Below, piece after piece: positions 1-9,017 of a stretch of 64,000 nt of DNA. Source of the DNA: Amycolatopsis bullii (lineage in GTDB: Bacteria > Actinomycetota > Actinomycetes > Mycobacteriales > Pseudonocardiaceae); assembly GCF_014654205.1 (NCBI RefSeq), contig NZ_BNAW01000015.1, positions 93,670 to 157,669 on the forward strand. Reading direction: 5' to 3'. Numbering within the stretch: the first letter of the stretch is position 1; every line of letters begins with the position of its first letter. The position numbers were made by a program, and so were the translations under genes. The notes beneath the pieces were generated by a model. The model made no database searches. It saw only the letters and a list, made by a program, of their open reading frames with translations, and had not been told where the DNA came from.

Positions 1-53
1 GCGTCATGTACCCAGTGTCCGTCCGCTGCGCGGGGAGCGCCGTCTCAAACCCC

Positions 54-1193
54 CTAACGGGCGAAACCGTCGACCTCGCGCAGGACGCGCAGCGTGTTCC
101 GCCCGGCCAGTTTCGCGCAGTCGTCCTCACTCCACCCGCGCTCGAGCAGTGCGGCGAACAACACCGGGTACTTGGACGTGTCCTCCAGCCCCTCCGGCAG
201 CGAGCCGACGCCGTCGTAGTCGCCGCCGAGGCCGATGTGGTCGATGCCGGCGACCTCGCGCGCGTGCTCGACGTGCGCGACGACGTCCTCGACCGTGGCG
301 AGCGGCTTCGGCGGGCCGTCCCACTGCTTGACGAACTCGCCGCGCAGGCTCAGGTTGCGGTACTCGAGCCCGGCTTCGGCCATCGCGGCCTCGAGCCGTT
401 CGTTCCAGGCGGCCACCTTCGGCGAGACGAACGCGGGCACGAAGGTGATCATGGCGACGCCGCCGTTGCCGGGCAGCTTCGCCAGGACGTCGTCGGGGAT
501 GTTGCGGGGGTGGTCGTTCACCGCGGTGCAGGAGGAGTGGCTGAAGATCACCGGCACCGAGCTGACCTCGATCGCCGCCCGCATCGTCGACGGCGCGACG
601 TGCGAGAGGTCGACCATCATCCCGATCTTGTTCATCTCGCGCACGATGTCGCGGCCGAACTCGGTGAGCCCGCCATGGGCCGGCTCGTCGGTGCCGGAGT
701 CGGCCCAGGTGGTGTTGAAGTTGTGCGTCAGCGTCATGTAGCGGACGCCGAGGCGCCGCAGGATCCGCAGCACGCCGATCGATTCGGCGATGCTGTGCCC
801 GCCCTCGGCCCCGAGCAGCGACGCGATCCGGCCGTCTCCGAAGGCGGCCTCGGCCTCGTCCGCGGTGGTGACCAGCCGCAACCGGTCGGGATAGCGCTCG
901 ACCAGCTGGTGGACGACCTCCACCTGTTCCAGGACGGCGGTCACGGCACTGTGGCCCTCGAACTCGCAGGGCACGTACACCGACCAGAACTGCAGGCCGA
1001 GCTTGCCGTCGGCGAGCTTCGGGAAGTCGGTGTGCAGGGCGGGCTGCCGCACGGTCAGGTCGAGGGACGCGGCCGCCTCCACCGGGTTCGGGCCACCGTG
1101 CTGCCGCAGCTCCCACGGCAGGTCGTTGTGCCCGTCGGCAAGGATGACGGCGTCCAGCAGTTTGGTAGCACGCTGTAGTGCCTCGTTGGTCAT
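54..1193 (-). CDS. membrane dipeptidase (peptidase M19, renal dipeptidase family)
   Basis: Zinc dipeptidase of the M19 amidohydrolase-fold family, which hydrolyses dipeptides including those with D-residues. The 379-aa product shows the family's metal ligands in order: an N-terminal HxD motif (DGHNDLPWEL), the bridging Glu region (LGAEGGHSI), His in VIFSHSSCTAVNDHPRN, and the C-terminal GLGGDYDGV. Full length, with no signal peptide visible, so probably cytosolic. I chose the ATG of MTNEALQRATKL because the open frame upstream of it has no family character and runs into the promoter of the divergent MarR gene. The divergent pairing may mean regulation by that MarR protein (inference). Substrate is not readable from sequence. 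Confidence 0.9.
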   Translation of the reverse strand: MTNEALQRATKLLDAVILADGHNDLPWELRQHGGPNPVEAAASLDLTVRQPALHTDFPKLADGKLGLQFWSVYVPCEFEGHSAVTAVLEQVEVVHQLVERYPDRLRLVTTADEAEAAFGDGRIASLLGAEGGHSIAESIGVLRILRRLGVRYMTLTHNFNTTWADSGTDEPAHGGLTEFGRDIVREMNKIGMMVDLSHVAPSTMRAAIEVSSVPVIFSHSSCTAVNDHPRNIPDDVLAKLPGNGGVAMITFVPAFVSPKVAAWNERLEAAMAEAGLEYRNLSLRGEFVKQWDGPPKPLATVEDVVAHVEHAREVAGIDHIGLGGDYDGVGSLPEGLEDTSKYPVLFAALLERGWSEDDCAKLAGRNTLRVLREVDGFAR

Positions 1194-1245
1194 CGCCCGA
1201 TCGTAGGGACGCGCGGTACACGGTTCGTACAAACGGGCTGACATC

Positions 1246-1293
1246 TTCTCCGGAAGAAATAATCCGGCGAGGTGTGGCGGTAAACTCCGACCT
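1246..1293 (+). promoter_or_regulatory. MarR promoter and candidate operator
   Basis: The palindromic sequence TTCTCCGGAAGAA (1246-1258) lies between the divergent dipeptidase and MarR genes and has the size of a MarR operator half or core. TAAACT at 1281-1286 fits a -10 box and ends 7 nt before the GTG start, so the mRNA is probably leaderless. No clear -35 box is visible. Inference from position only. Confidence 0.4.
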
Positions 1294-1740
1294 GTGGACA
1301 CCGACGACGACGAGATCGTCACCTGGTGGGGCCTGGTTATCGAGGGTTACCTGGCCACCCAGGACAGGCTGATGGGCGAGATCGCCGACCGCTTCGGGCT
1401 CGCGCCCCCGTCGTTCGACATCCTGCTGCGGCTCGTCCGCTCGCCGGACCACCGGATGCCGATGACCCGCCTGGCCACCGAGGCGGCGCTGTCCAGCGGC
1501 GGCTTCACCAAGGTGGCGGACCGGCTGGTGGCGGCCGACCTGATCTGCCGGATCCCCAGCCCCGACGACCGGCGCGTCACGTTCGCTTCGCTGACCGAGC
1601 ACGGCCTGGACGTGGCGAACAAGGCCCGCGCGGCGGCGGCGGACATCCTGCGCCGGATCGTGCTGACGCCGCTGGGCGACGACGCTCCGGCACTGGCGGA
1701 AGCGATGCGGACACTGCGCGCGTTCAACGCCGACCGTTGA
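1294..1740 (+). CDS. MarR-family transcriptional regulator
   Basis: A 148-aa winged-helix regulator. The middle of the protein has the MarR core: the recognition helix region TRLATEAALSSGGFTKVADRLVAADLI followed by the wing RIPSPDDRRVTFASLTEHG, where the DDRR turn is characteristic. Helical ends on both sides would form the dimer interface. GTG start, with a -10-like box ending 7 nt upstream, consistent with leaderless translation. It is divergent from the M19 dipeptidase, which it may control together with itself. The ligand is unknown. Confidence 0.88.
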   Translation: MDTDDDEIVTWWGLVIEGYLATQDRLMGEIADRFGLAPPSFDILLRLVRSPDHRMPMTRLATEAALSSGGFTKVADRLVAADLICRIPSPDDRRVTFASLTEHGLDVANKARAAAADILRRIVLTPLGDDAPALAEAMRTLRAFNADR

Positions 1741-1788
1741 AAAAGTCGAGGTCACGCCCGATGCCCGTGGCGGCGCACCATGAAAGCC

Positions 1789-1898
1789 ATGTTGACCGAA
1801 TCGACCATCACGACCATGCGCAGCTGGGCAACGAGCGCGCGGCCTGGTTCACCGATTCCGGGGGCAACGTGCTCTGCCTGCACGAGGTCATGGGCTGA
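1789..1898 (+). pseudogene. internally deleted VOC/glyoxalase-fold gene remnant
   Basis: Only the two ends of a VOC-superfamily gene seem to remain. The 5' part starts at an ATG and reads MLTESTITTM, a plausible N-terminus for a short glyoxalase-like protein. About 30 bases later, in a different reading frame, comes LGNERAAWFTDSGGNVLCLH and a TGA at 1896-1898. That is the typical last strand and metal-ligand region of such proteins (AAWFxDxxGNxLxLH). The roughly 100 codons normally between these parts are missing and the frames do not match, so this is a deletion relic rather than a working gene. Confidence 0.55.
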
Positions 1899-1910
1899 CC
1901 ACCCTGGGGG

Positions 1911-1948
1911 CGCGGGGGTGCCGCCGGTCGACGGCAGGCACCCCCGCG
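1911..1948. terminator. hairpin terminator between convergent units
   Basis: Perfect 12-bp inverted repeat CGCGGGGGTGCC / GGCACCCCCGCG with a 14-nt loop. It sits just after the VOC remnant and just before the end of the amidohydrolase gene on the other strand, so it can act in both directions. No U-tract follows, which is usual in actinomycetes. Confidence 0.6.
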
Positions 1949-1959
1949 TTCGGCCCGGC

Positions 1960-2814
1960 TCACGCCAGTGACGGCATCAGCTTGATCGCGTTCCCCGACA
2001 GGACCCCGCTCAGCACGTCCTCGGGCAGCCCCAGCCCGGCCAGCGTCCGGACGTTCGCGGCCACCGAAGGCACCCCCGGCCAGTCCGTCCCGAACACGAA
2101 CTTCCCCGCCAGCCGCGTCAGGTCGAAGCGCTGGTAGTACTCCGGGAGCTTCTTCGGCGGCAGCCCGGCGAGGTCGAGCCACACGTTCTCGCGGGCCAGC
2201 GCCAGGAACGCCGCCACGTCGTACCACCACCCGCGGCCGCCGTGGGCGAAGACGAACTGCAGGGCCGGGAAGTCCTCGACCACATCGGACAGCAGCTCCG
2301 GGTTGCCGAAACTGGTGCGGGAGCCGGGAAAGCTCGACGTTCCCGAGTGGAGGATCACCGGCACCCCGCGTTCGAGGCACAGCTGGTAAACCGGGTACAG
2401 CTCCTTGTCCGCCGGTGAGAACGCGCCGTGCACCGGGTGGATCTTCAGCGCCACCGCGCCCAGGTCCAGCTGCCGCGCCACCTCGGCCGCGGCCGGGTGG
2501 TGCACGTACGGGTTCACGTTCGCCACCAGCCGGAACCGCTCCGGGTTGAACGCCACCAGCGGTAGGTTGTCCTCGATCGGCTGGATCCCGGTCGCGCGCG
2601 GGCTGTACTCGCAGAACAACAGCACGCGGTCGACGCCTTCGGACTCCATCAGTTCGTCCATTGCGGACGGGACGACCTCCCCGGAAGCGGAGTACACCGA
2701 ACGCCACGGGTACGCCCCGGCGAAGTCGTGCGCCCACTGCAGCCACGCCGGCTTCAGCGTCGGCAGCCGGGGCGTGTGGACGTGGGCGTCGACCACGAAG
2801 TGCCCGTCGATCAC
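1960..2814 (-). CDS. amidohydrolase family protein (metal-dependent TIM barrel)
   Basis: A 284-aa amidohydrolase_2-type hydrolase or decarboxylase. It opens with the HxH motif (VVDAHVHTPR), has KIHPVHGAF and VILHSGTSS in the middle, then FVFAHGGRGWW and the C-terminal FGTDWPG carrying the catalytic Asp. The GTG start overlaps the TGA of the upstream CoA ligase (GTGA), so the two are translationally coupled and this is the last gene of the box operon. Related proteins sit in aromatic-acid operons, but the substrate here cannot be read. The context suggests an aromatic-derived acid or an amide/ester feeding benzoate into the route (inference). Confidence 0.82.
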   Translation of the reverse strand: MIDGHFVVDAHVHTPRLPTLKPAWLQWAHDFAGAYPWRSVYSASGEVVPSAMDELMESEGVDRVLLFCEYSPRATGIQPIEDNLPLVAFNPERFRLVANVNPYVHHPAAAEVARQLDLGAVALKIHPVHGAFSPADKELYPVYQLCLERGVPVILHSGTSSFPGSRTSFGNPELLSDVVEDFPALQFVFAHGGRGWWYDVAAFLALARENVWLDLAGLPPKKLPEYYQRFDLTRLAGKFVFGTDWPGVPSVAANVRTLAGLGLPEDVLSGVLSGNAIKLMPSLA

Positions 2815-4355
2815 GGGCTCGGTACCGTCCGCAGCGAGTCGCGGACCAGCTCGCGGATCACGTTGCGGCGGATCTTGCCGGTCGCCGTCTTCGGCAGCTC
2901 GGGCAGTTCGACCACCCCGCGCGGGCGCTTGAACGCCGCCAGGCCCTCGCGGCAGAACTCGATCAGCTCGGCCGGGTCGACCGCGAACCCGGGGGCGGGC
3001 ACCACGCACGCGACGGGCTTGTCGAGGCCGTCGGCGTCCGGCGCGGCGACCACGGCGACCTCGGCCACCGCCGGGTGCTGCCGCAATCGTTCCTCCACTT
3101 CGGACGGTGACACCCAGATCCCGCCCGCCTTCAGCATGTCCCCGAACCGGCCCAGGCAGCTGTAGGTGCCGTCTTCGTTCCGGATGTAGCTGTCGCCGGT
3201 CCGCAGCCACTCGCCCTGGAAGACGAGTTTCGTGGCGTCGTAACGGGCCCAGTAGCCGGTCGCCGTGGACGGCCCGGCCACGAACAGCTCGCCCGGCTTC
3301 CCGGCGGCGTCGATGACGGCCCCGGCTTCGTCGCGCAGCTGCACGGAATACCCGGGCACCGGGACGCCGGTGCTGCCCGGCCGCACCGAGCCCGGCTGGT
3401 TCGACAGGAAAATATGCAGTGCCTCGGTGGACCCGATGCCGTCGAGGATTTCCAGTCCGAAGCGGGCGCGGAACCGTTCGAACAGTGACGCGGGCAGCGG
3501 CTCGCCCGCCGAAACCGCGTACCGCACCGAAGAAAACGAGTCGTCCGGGACGTCGCTGGCGAGCAACGCCGCGTAGAACGTCGGGACCGCGAAGAACAGT
3601 GTCGGCTTCTCCTCGCGAGCGCGTGAAGCGAACAACGCGGGCGTCGGCCGCGAAGGCTCGAGCAGCGTCGTGCCGCCCGCGCCGAGCGGGAAGAAGCACG
3701 AGTTCCCCAGCCCGTAGGCGAAGAACAGCTTCGGCACGGACAGGAACCGGTCCTCGCTCGTCGTCGCCAGCACGCCGCGGGCGTAGGTCTCGCAAACCGC
3801 GCGGATGCTCGCGTGCCGGTGCATCGCGCCCTTCGGCTGTCCGGTCGTCCCCGACGTGTACAGCCACAACGCGGGCGAGTCCGCCCACGTCCGTCTACTC
3901 GGGACCGGTCCGGACAGCGACGGCCAGTCGTGCGTCCGGACGCCGAACCCAGCCGGGTCGCAGTGGTCGAGCACGACGTCGGTGACCTCGGGGGCGAGCG
4001 TCAGCGCCGTCAGCGCCTGTCCGGCGAACTCCCCGGACACGCACAGCACGCGCGCCCGCGAGTCGGCCAGCACCTGGCCCAGCTCGGGCCCGGTGACCAT
4101 GGTCGAGACGGGGACGGCGACCGCGCCGGCCAGCATCGCGCCGAGGATGCCGGTGAGCAGCTCGACGTCGTCGACCATGCAGAACATGACCCGTTCCTCG
4201 GGCCGCACCCCGAGTTCGAGCAGCCCGCCGGCGACGCGCCGGGACTCCGACGCGAGCTCGGCGTAGGTGAGCGAGCGGCGGGGCGACACGACCGCGGTCG
4301 CGTCCGGGTGCCCGGCCGAGAGCAGGTACTCCGCGGCATTGAACCCTGTCGCCAC
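2811..4355 (-). CDS. benzoate-CoA ligase family AMP-forming ligase
   Basis: A 514-aa member of the ANL adenylating superfamily, which activates an aryl acid with ATP and then transfers it to CoA. Motifs in order: the phosphate loop YTSGTTGQPKG (residues 166-176), the family motif GIGSTEALHIFLSN, the hinge LRTGDSYIRNEDGTYSCLGR, and PKTATGKIRR with catalytic Lys near 494. GIGSTEALHIF and the boxB/boxC neighbours point to benzoate-type substrates. The GTG start is preceded by AGGAGG. It begins 8 bp after the boxB stop and overlaps the amidohydrolase start. It would supply benzoyl-CoA to the epoxidase encoded upstream. A hydroxybenzoate or another aryl acid is possible. Confidence 0.88.
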   Translation of the reverse strand: MATGFNAAEYLLSAGHPDATAVVSPRRSLTYAELASESRRVAGGLLELGVRPEERVMFCMVDDVELLTGILGAMLAGAVAVPVSTMVTGPELGQVLADSRARVLCVSGEFAGQALTALTLAPEVTDVVLDHCDPAGFGVRTHDWPSLSGPVPSRRTWADSPALWLYTSGTTGQPKGAMHRHASIRAVCETYARGVLATTSEDRFLSVPKLFFAYGLGNSCFFPLGAGGTTLLEPSRPTPALFASRAREEKPTLFFAVPTFYAALLASDVPDDSFSSVRYAVSAGEPLPASLFERFRARFGLEILDGIGSTEALHIFLSNQPGSVRPGSTGVPVPGYSVQLRDEAGAVIDAAGKPGELFVAGPSTATGYWARYDATKLVFQGEWLRTGDSYIRNEDGTYSCLGRFGDMLKAGGIWVSPSEVEERLRQHPAVAEVAVVAAPDADGLDKPVACVVPAPGFAVDPAELIEFCREGLAAFKRPRGVVELPELPKTATGKIRRNVIRELVRDSLRTVPSP

Positions 4356-4363
4356 CAGGCCTC

Positions 4364-5785
4364 CTACGTGAGGTACACGTACTCGTAGTCGATGGGCTTG
4401 CCGTTGATGCCCTGCCGCGGCGGCGCGACCCAGCTCGCGATCTTCCCCCGCTCGTACACCGGGCGCATCAGCGAACGCACGAACGTGAGGTCTTCGGTCG
4501 TGGGCAGCCACTTGCGCTTGCCTGCCTCCCAGGTCGCCTCGTCGACGATGGTGCCGTCGGGAGTGACGTGGTGGCCGGAGTTTATGCCCACTTCGCGGTT
4601 GAAGCCAGGGTGCGGCAACCGGAACGTGAAGTCGACGCCGGCGTCGGAGAGGATCTTGTTCCAGCGCTTCACGCCGGTCTGGCAGTCGGCCACGTACTCG
4701 CTGCGCAGGTCGAGGTTCAGCAACAGGATCGCCTGCAGCTCCTCGGTGGTCCAGGTGCCGTCGGCGTTCGGCCGCTCCAGCGTGCGGGCGTCCTCGGTGA
4801 GCTTGTGGTCGTCCTTGCGGCGGGTCTCCTGCCAGCGGCCCTTGAGCCCGGCGGTGTAGTAGTTCGCCGCGTTCGTCGACGTCTCACTGCCGAACAGGTC
4901 CAGGGACACCGTGTAGTGGAAGTTGATGTACTTCTGGATGATGTCCAGCGGGATGCCGCCGAGCGGGCCGATGTCGTACGTGTCGTGCTCGCGGATCAGC
5001 TCGGCGCTGCGGGTCACCACGCGGTCGACGCCGGTGGTGCCGACCATCATGTGGTGCGCCTCCTCCTTCAGCATGAACTCGCACGTGCGCGAGAGCGGGT
5101 CGAAGGAGGACTCCTTGAGCGTGCCGAGCTGGTACTTCCCGTCGCGGTCGGTGAAGTAGGTGAACATGTAGAACGCCAGCCAGTCGGCGGTTTCCTCGTT
5201 GAAGGCGCCGAGGATTCGCGGCGCGTCGGGACTACCCGAGTTGCGCAGCAGCAGCCCTTCGGCCTCGTCGCGGCCTTCGCGGCCGAAGTAGGCGTGCAGC
5301 AGGTACACCATCGCCCACAGGTGCCGGCCTTCTTCGACGTTGACCTGGAACAGGTTCCGCAGGTCGTACAGGCTCGGCGCGGTCAGGCCGAGGAGTTTCT
5401 GCTGCTCGACCGACGCCGGTTCGGTGTCGCCCTGGATGACGATCAGCCGTTGCAGGTCGGCGCGGTACTCGCCGGGCACCTGCTGCCACACCGGCTCGCC
5501 CCTGTGCTCCCCGAAGGCGATCCGGCGGTCCGGGTCGCGCTCGGCGAGGAAGATGCCCCAGCGGTAGTCCGGGACGTTGACGTGGTCGAAGTGCGCCCAG
5601 CCCTCCCGCCCCACGCTGACCGCGGTGCGCAGGTAGACGCCCTGGGTCTCCAGCGTCGGCCCCATCTCGCCCCACCAGTGCATGAACTTCGGCTGCCAGC
5701 CCTCCAGGGCCCGCTGGAGCCTGCGGTCCTCGGAGAGGTTGACGTTGTTGGGGATCTTGGCGTCGTAGTCGATCTTCTCGGGCAT
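4364..5785 (-). CDS. boxB: benzoyl-CoA 2,3-epoxidase, oxygenase component BoxB
   Basis: A 473-aa diiron oxygenase that uses O2 to epoxidise the ring of benzoyl-CoA in the aerobic CoA-thioester (box) route. Two ExxH-type diiron ligand clusters are visible: NVEEGRHLW (about residues 149-157) and MLKEEAHHMM (238-247), with a further acidic helix NEETADWLAFYMF between them. Length and motif order fit BoxB. The ATG start is 5 bp from the boxC stop, so it is cotranscribed. The enzyme needs the reductase BoxA for electrons, and no boxA is in this window. It must therefore be encoded elsewhere or replaced by another reductase. Confidence 0.93.
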   Translation of the reverse strand: MPEKIDYDAKIPNNVNLSEDRRLQRALEGWQPKFMHWWGEMGPTLETQGVYLRTAVSVGREGWAHFDHVNVPDYRWGIFLAERDPDRRIAFGEHRGEPVWQQVPGEYRADLQRLIVIQGDTEPASVEQQKLLGLTAPSLYDLRNLFQVNVEEGRHLWAMVYLLHAYFGREGRDEAEGLLLRNSGSPDAPRILGAFNEETADWLAFYMFTYFTDRDGKYQLGTLKESSFDPLSRTCEFMLKEEAHHMMVGTTGVDRVVTRSAELIREHDTYDIGPLGGIPLDIIQKYINFHYTVSLDLFGSETSTNAANYYTAGLKGRWQETRRKDDHKLTEDARTLERPNADGTWTTEELQAILLLNLDLRSEYVADCQTGVKRWNKILSDAGVDFTFRLPHPGFNREVGINSGHHVTPDGTIVDEATWEAGKRKWLPTTEDLTFVRSLMRPVYERGKIASWVAPPRQGINGKPIDYEYVYLT

Positions 5786-5790
5786 CTGCG

Positions 5791-7410
<1,620 letters not shown>

Positions 7411-7416
7411 CTGTCG

Positions 7417-7445
7417 ATTGTCTACATGAGCCGGACGAGCGTCAA
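7417..7445 (-). promoter_or_regulatory. leaderless promoter of the box operon with inverted repeat
   Basis: On the minus strand TTGACG (7440-7445) and GACAAT (7417-7422) are spaced by 17 bp, and the -10 ends 6 nt before the boxC GTG. This is a standard sigma-A-type layout giving a leaderless mRNA. The -35 box overlaps the stop codon of the next upstream gene. Inverted hexamers TCTACA (7421-7426) and TGTAGA (7451-7456) flank the -35 side and may be a repressor or activator site. Confidence 0.55.
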
Positions 7446-7861
7446 TGTTGTGTAGAAACTTGATCTCGCGTGGTCACCCGGTTGAGCGTGGCCCAGGCCC
7501 AGGTGAGGAACACCCACAGGGCCAGCCCGGCCGCGGCGTCGGTGAAGATCGTCGCGAACCAGAACGCCGGGATCTGCGGGACGCCGGTCAGGAAGTGGCC
7601 GAGCGTGATCATTCCGGCCAGCGAGTAGACCAAGAGGAACGCCAGTGCCCGGTGGTACCGGCCTTGCGTGTACGCGCGGTAGCCGAACCAGCCGAACGCC
7701 GTCAGCAGCACCCAGGCGACGGCGACGGTGATGCCGCCGACGAGCGGCGTGATGCCCGGCAGCTGCGGGTAGTCCGCGTACCGGACGGCGTTGTGCGTGT
7801 AGTGGACCGCCGTGCTGAGCAGCGAGAAGCCCAGAATCACCCGAAGCGTCGTCAACCCCAT
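7442..7861 (-). CDS. small four-helix membrane protein
   Basis: A 139-aa integral membrane protein with about four hydrophobic segments (roughly residues 5-20, 38-60, 74-95 and 108-128), short polar loops and no enzymatic motif. I placed the start at the ATG of MGLTTLRVILG because it follows a purine-rich GGGGGCTGCG stretch and the first helix begins at once. The upstream in-frame extension would be encoded by the hairpin repeat at 7911-7953. Not recognised beyond being a small actinobacterial membrane protein. It is upstream of, and in the same direction as, the box operon, but that operon has its own promoter. Confidence 0.72.
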   Translation of the reverse strand: MGLTTLRVILGFSLLSTAVHYTHNAVRYADYPQLPGITPLVGGITVAVAWVLLTAFGWFGYRAYTQGRYHRALAFLLVYSLAGMITLGHFLTGVPQIPAFWFATIFTDAAAGLALWVFLTWAWATLNRVTTRDQVSTQH

Positions 7862-7878
7862 CGCAGCCCCCGATTTGA

Positions 7879-7890
7879 TAGATCGCTCTA
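7879..7890. promoter_or_regulatory. candidate TetR-type operator
   Basis: TAGATCGCTCTA is an almost perfect 12-bp palindrome (TAGA-N4-TCTA) 18 bp upstream of the membrane-protein start, where a TetR-like repressor would act. No dedicated regulator gene is adjacent. Low confidence. Confidence 0.3.
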
Positions 7891-7910
7891 GCGAAGGTAG
7901 CGCCCAGGGC

Positions 7911-7953
7911 TCGTGAGTGGCAAGGCGGTTCTCACCCGCCTTGCCACTCACGA
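7911..7953. terminator. 18-bp-stem hairpin, member of a dispersed repeat
   Basis: TCGTGAGTGGCAAGGCGG and its exact reverse complement are separated by a 7-nt loop. It starts 5 bp after the end of the acetyltransferase gene (minus strand), fitting a terminator. A second, slightly diverged copy of the same sequence lies at 49823-49866, so this is a repeated element and not an ordinary unique terminator. Confidence 0.75.
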
Positions 7954-7958
7954 GGCGG

Positions 7959-8861
7959 TCAGGCCAGGTCGATGCGGTGCTGCGTCACCGGGTAGCCCGC
8001 CTTGGCGAAGGCCTTGGCCATCGGGACGTTGCCGACGTCGGTGCCCGCGACGATCCGGTCGGCGCCGTAGCAGACGAGGTCGTGCGTGGCCTCGACCAGG
8101 AGGTCGTACGCGTAGCCCCGGCCTCGGTGCTCCGGCACCACGGCGACGTAGCCGATCACCGGGTCGTAGACGTTGCGGGTGGGCAGGACGAGCCCGGCGA
8201 GCTCGCCTTCGGGCGTGTACGCCAGCCGCCACCAGTCCCGCGGACCCGGCATCCACTTCATGATGTCGAGGTCCTCCTGCGCGGCCGCGTCGAGGCCCTG
8301 CTCTTCGACGGTCTTCCGCACGTGCGCGTCGAGGCTGCCGACGTGCACCCGCTTGAAGACCTCGAGGATGACGTCGTCGTCCGGCTCCGGCCGGAACTCG
8401 AGCCGGCCGGGCTTCTCCGGCAGGCCGTTGTCCGGCGTCCAGCGGAAGCGGTAACGCTCGACGAGCTTGCGGAAGCCCGCCCGCTCGGCCGCTTCGACCC
8501 GGCCGTTCACTTCGGCCGCGACCTCCGGGTCGTCCTGCCACGCGGGTGGCGTGTGCAGCGCGTACTCGGCGCGCAGCGGCGCCGTCTTCAGCAGGTGGAC
8601 GGCCGCGTCGAAGTCGGTGAAGTCGAACCAGTCCAGCGCGACCGGGGTTTCGTCGCCGGGCTTGGCCCACCAGGCCGCCCGGGCCACGACGACGCCTTCG
8701 CGCAGCGCGACCCACGTCCACTCGGGCCGGTACTCGCCCTTCTTCGCCATCTCCGCGAAGTCGTCGCCGAGCAGCTTGCGGCCGACGAGACCGCGGTCGG
8801 GCAGGGAGGTGAACAGTGCTTCTTCGCCCGCTTCGAGCGGGCGCACGACCAGTTCGGTCAT
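7959..8861 (-). CDS. GNAT-family N-acetyltransferase
   Basis: A 300-aa acyl-CoA-dependent acetyltransferase. The C-terminal GNAT fold is clear: strand 4 and the acetyl-CoA P-loop are VIGYVAVVPEHRGRGYAYDL (the RGxGxA-type motif), then IVAGTDVGNVPMAKAFAKAG. The N-terminal 150 residues look like a degenerate second GNAT domain (ALFTSLPDRGLVG...VVVARAAWW), as in two-domain family members. The acceptor is unknown. It is preceded by an 18-codon leader ORF and mutually exclusive hairpins, so expression is probably controlled at translation or by attenuation. The ATG follows AAGGATTTCC. Confidence 0.87.
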   Translation of the reverse strand: MTELVVRPLEAGEEALFTSLPDRGLVGRKLLGDDFAEMAKKGEYRPEWTWVALREGVVVARAAWWAKPGDETPVALDWFDFTDFDAAVHLLKTAPLRAEYALHTPPAWQDDPEVAAEVNGRVEAAERAGFRKLVERYRFRWTPDNGLPEKPGRLEFRPEPDDDVILEVFKRVHVGSLDAHVRKTVEEQGLDAAAQEDLDIMKWMPGPRDWWRLAYTPEGELAGLVLPTRNVYDPVIGYVAVVPEHRGRGYAYDLLVEATHDLVCYGADRIVAGTDVGNVPMAKAFAKAGYPVTQHRIDLA

Positions 8862-8871
8862 GGAAATCCTT

Positions 8872-8930
8872 CCGGGAGTACGCGCTCCCGGTCAGACAGC
8901 CGGCACCCTCGCTGCGAGGTGGGAGCGCGT
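8872..8930 (-). promoter_or_regulatory. candidate attenuator: competing hairpins in the GNAT leader
   Basis: Two mutually exclusive stems can form on the minus-strand RNA. A local hairpin pairs CCGGGAG with CTCCCGG (8872-8878 and 8885-8891), directly abutting the SD of the acetyltransferase gene. A long-range stem pairs 8921-8930, which are codons 7-9 of the leader ORF, with 8880-8889 over 10 perfect base pairs. A ribosome moving through codons 7-9 would break the long stem and let the local one form. This is classic attenuator geometry; the regulatory outcome is inferred. Confidence 0.55.
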
Positions 8931-8948
8931 GATCGGTTGCGTGATCAT
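8892..8948 (-). CDS. 18-residue leader peptide upstream of the acetyltransferase
   Basis: A short ORF encoding MITQPITRSHLAARVPAV. It is preceded by an unusually strong Shine-Dalgarno sequence (AAAGGAGGTGGG) at normal spacing and sits downstream of a good promoter. Its stop codon immediately precedes the hairpin that abuts the acetyltransferase ribosome-binding site. Nothing suggests that the peptide itself has an enzymatic role, so regulation by its translation is the likely purpose. Which codon or small molecule would stall the ribosome is not evident: there is no run of one amino acid. Confidence 0.6.
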   Translation of the reverse strand: MITQPITRSHLAARVPAV

Positions 8949-8988
8949 CGGTCCCACCTCCTTTCGCCGGTCAAGGTGCCTCCCCGGG

Positions 8989-9017
8989 ACATTAGGGGAT
9001 GCACCCGCGGTGATCAA
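8989..9017 (-). promoter_or_regulatory. promoter of the leader-acetyltransferase transcript
   Basis: TTGATC (9012-9017) and TAATGT (8989-8994) on the minus strand are separated by exactly 17 bp. Transcription would start near 8982, leaving about 34 nt before the leader-peptide ATG. The -35 box overlaps the last codons of the GH3 gene. Confidence 0.6.

Noticed and set aside
6..1178. Long open frame opposite the dipeptidase, and many similar long frames opposite other genes
   Set aside because: They mirror the real genes in GC-rich DNA, give arginine-, alanine- and proline-rich translations without domains, and lack ribosome sites.
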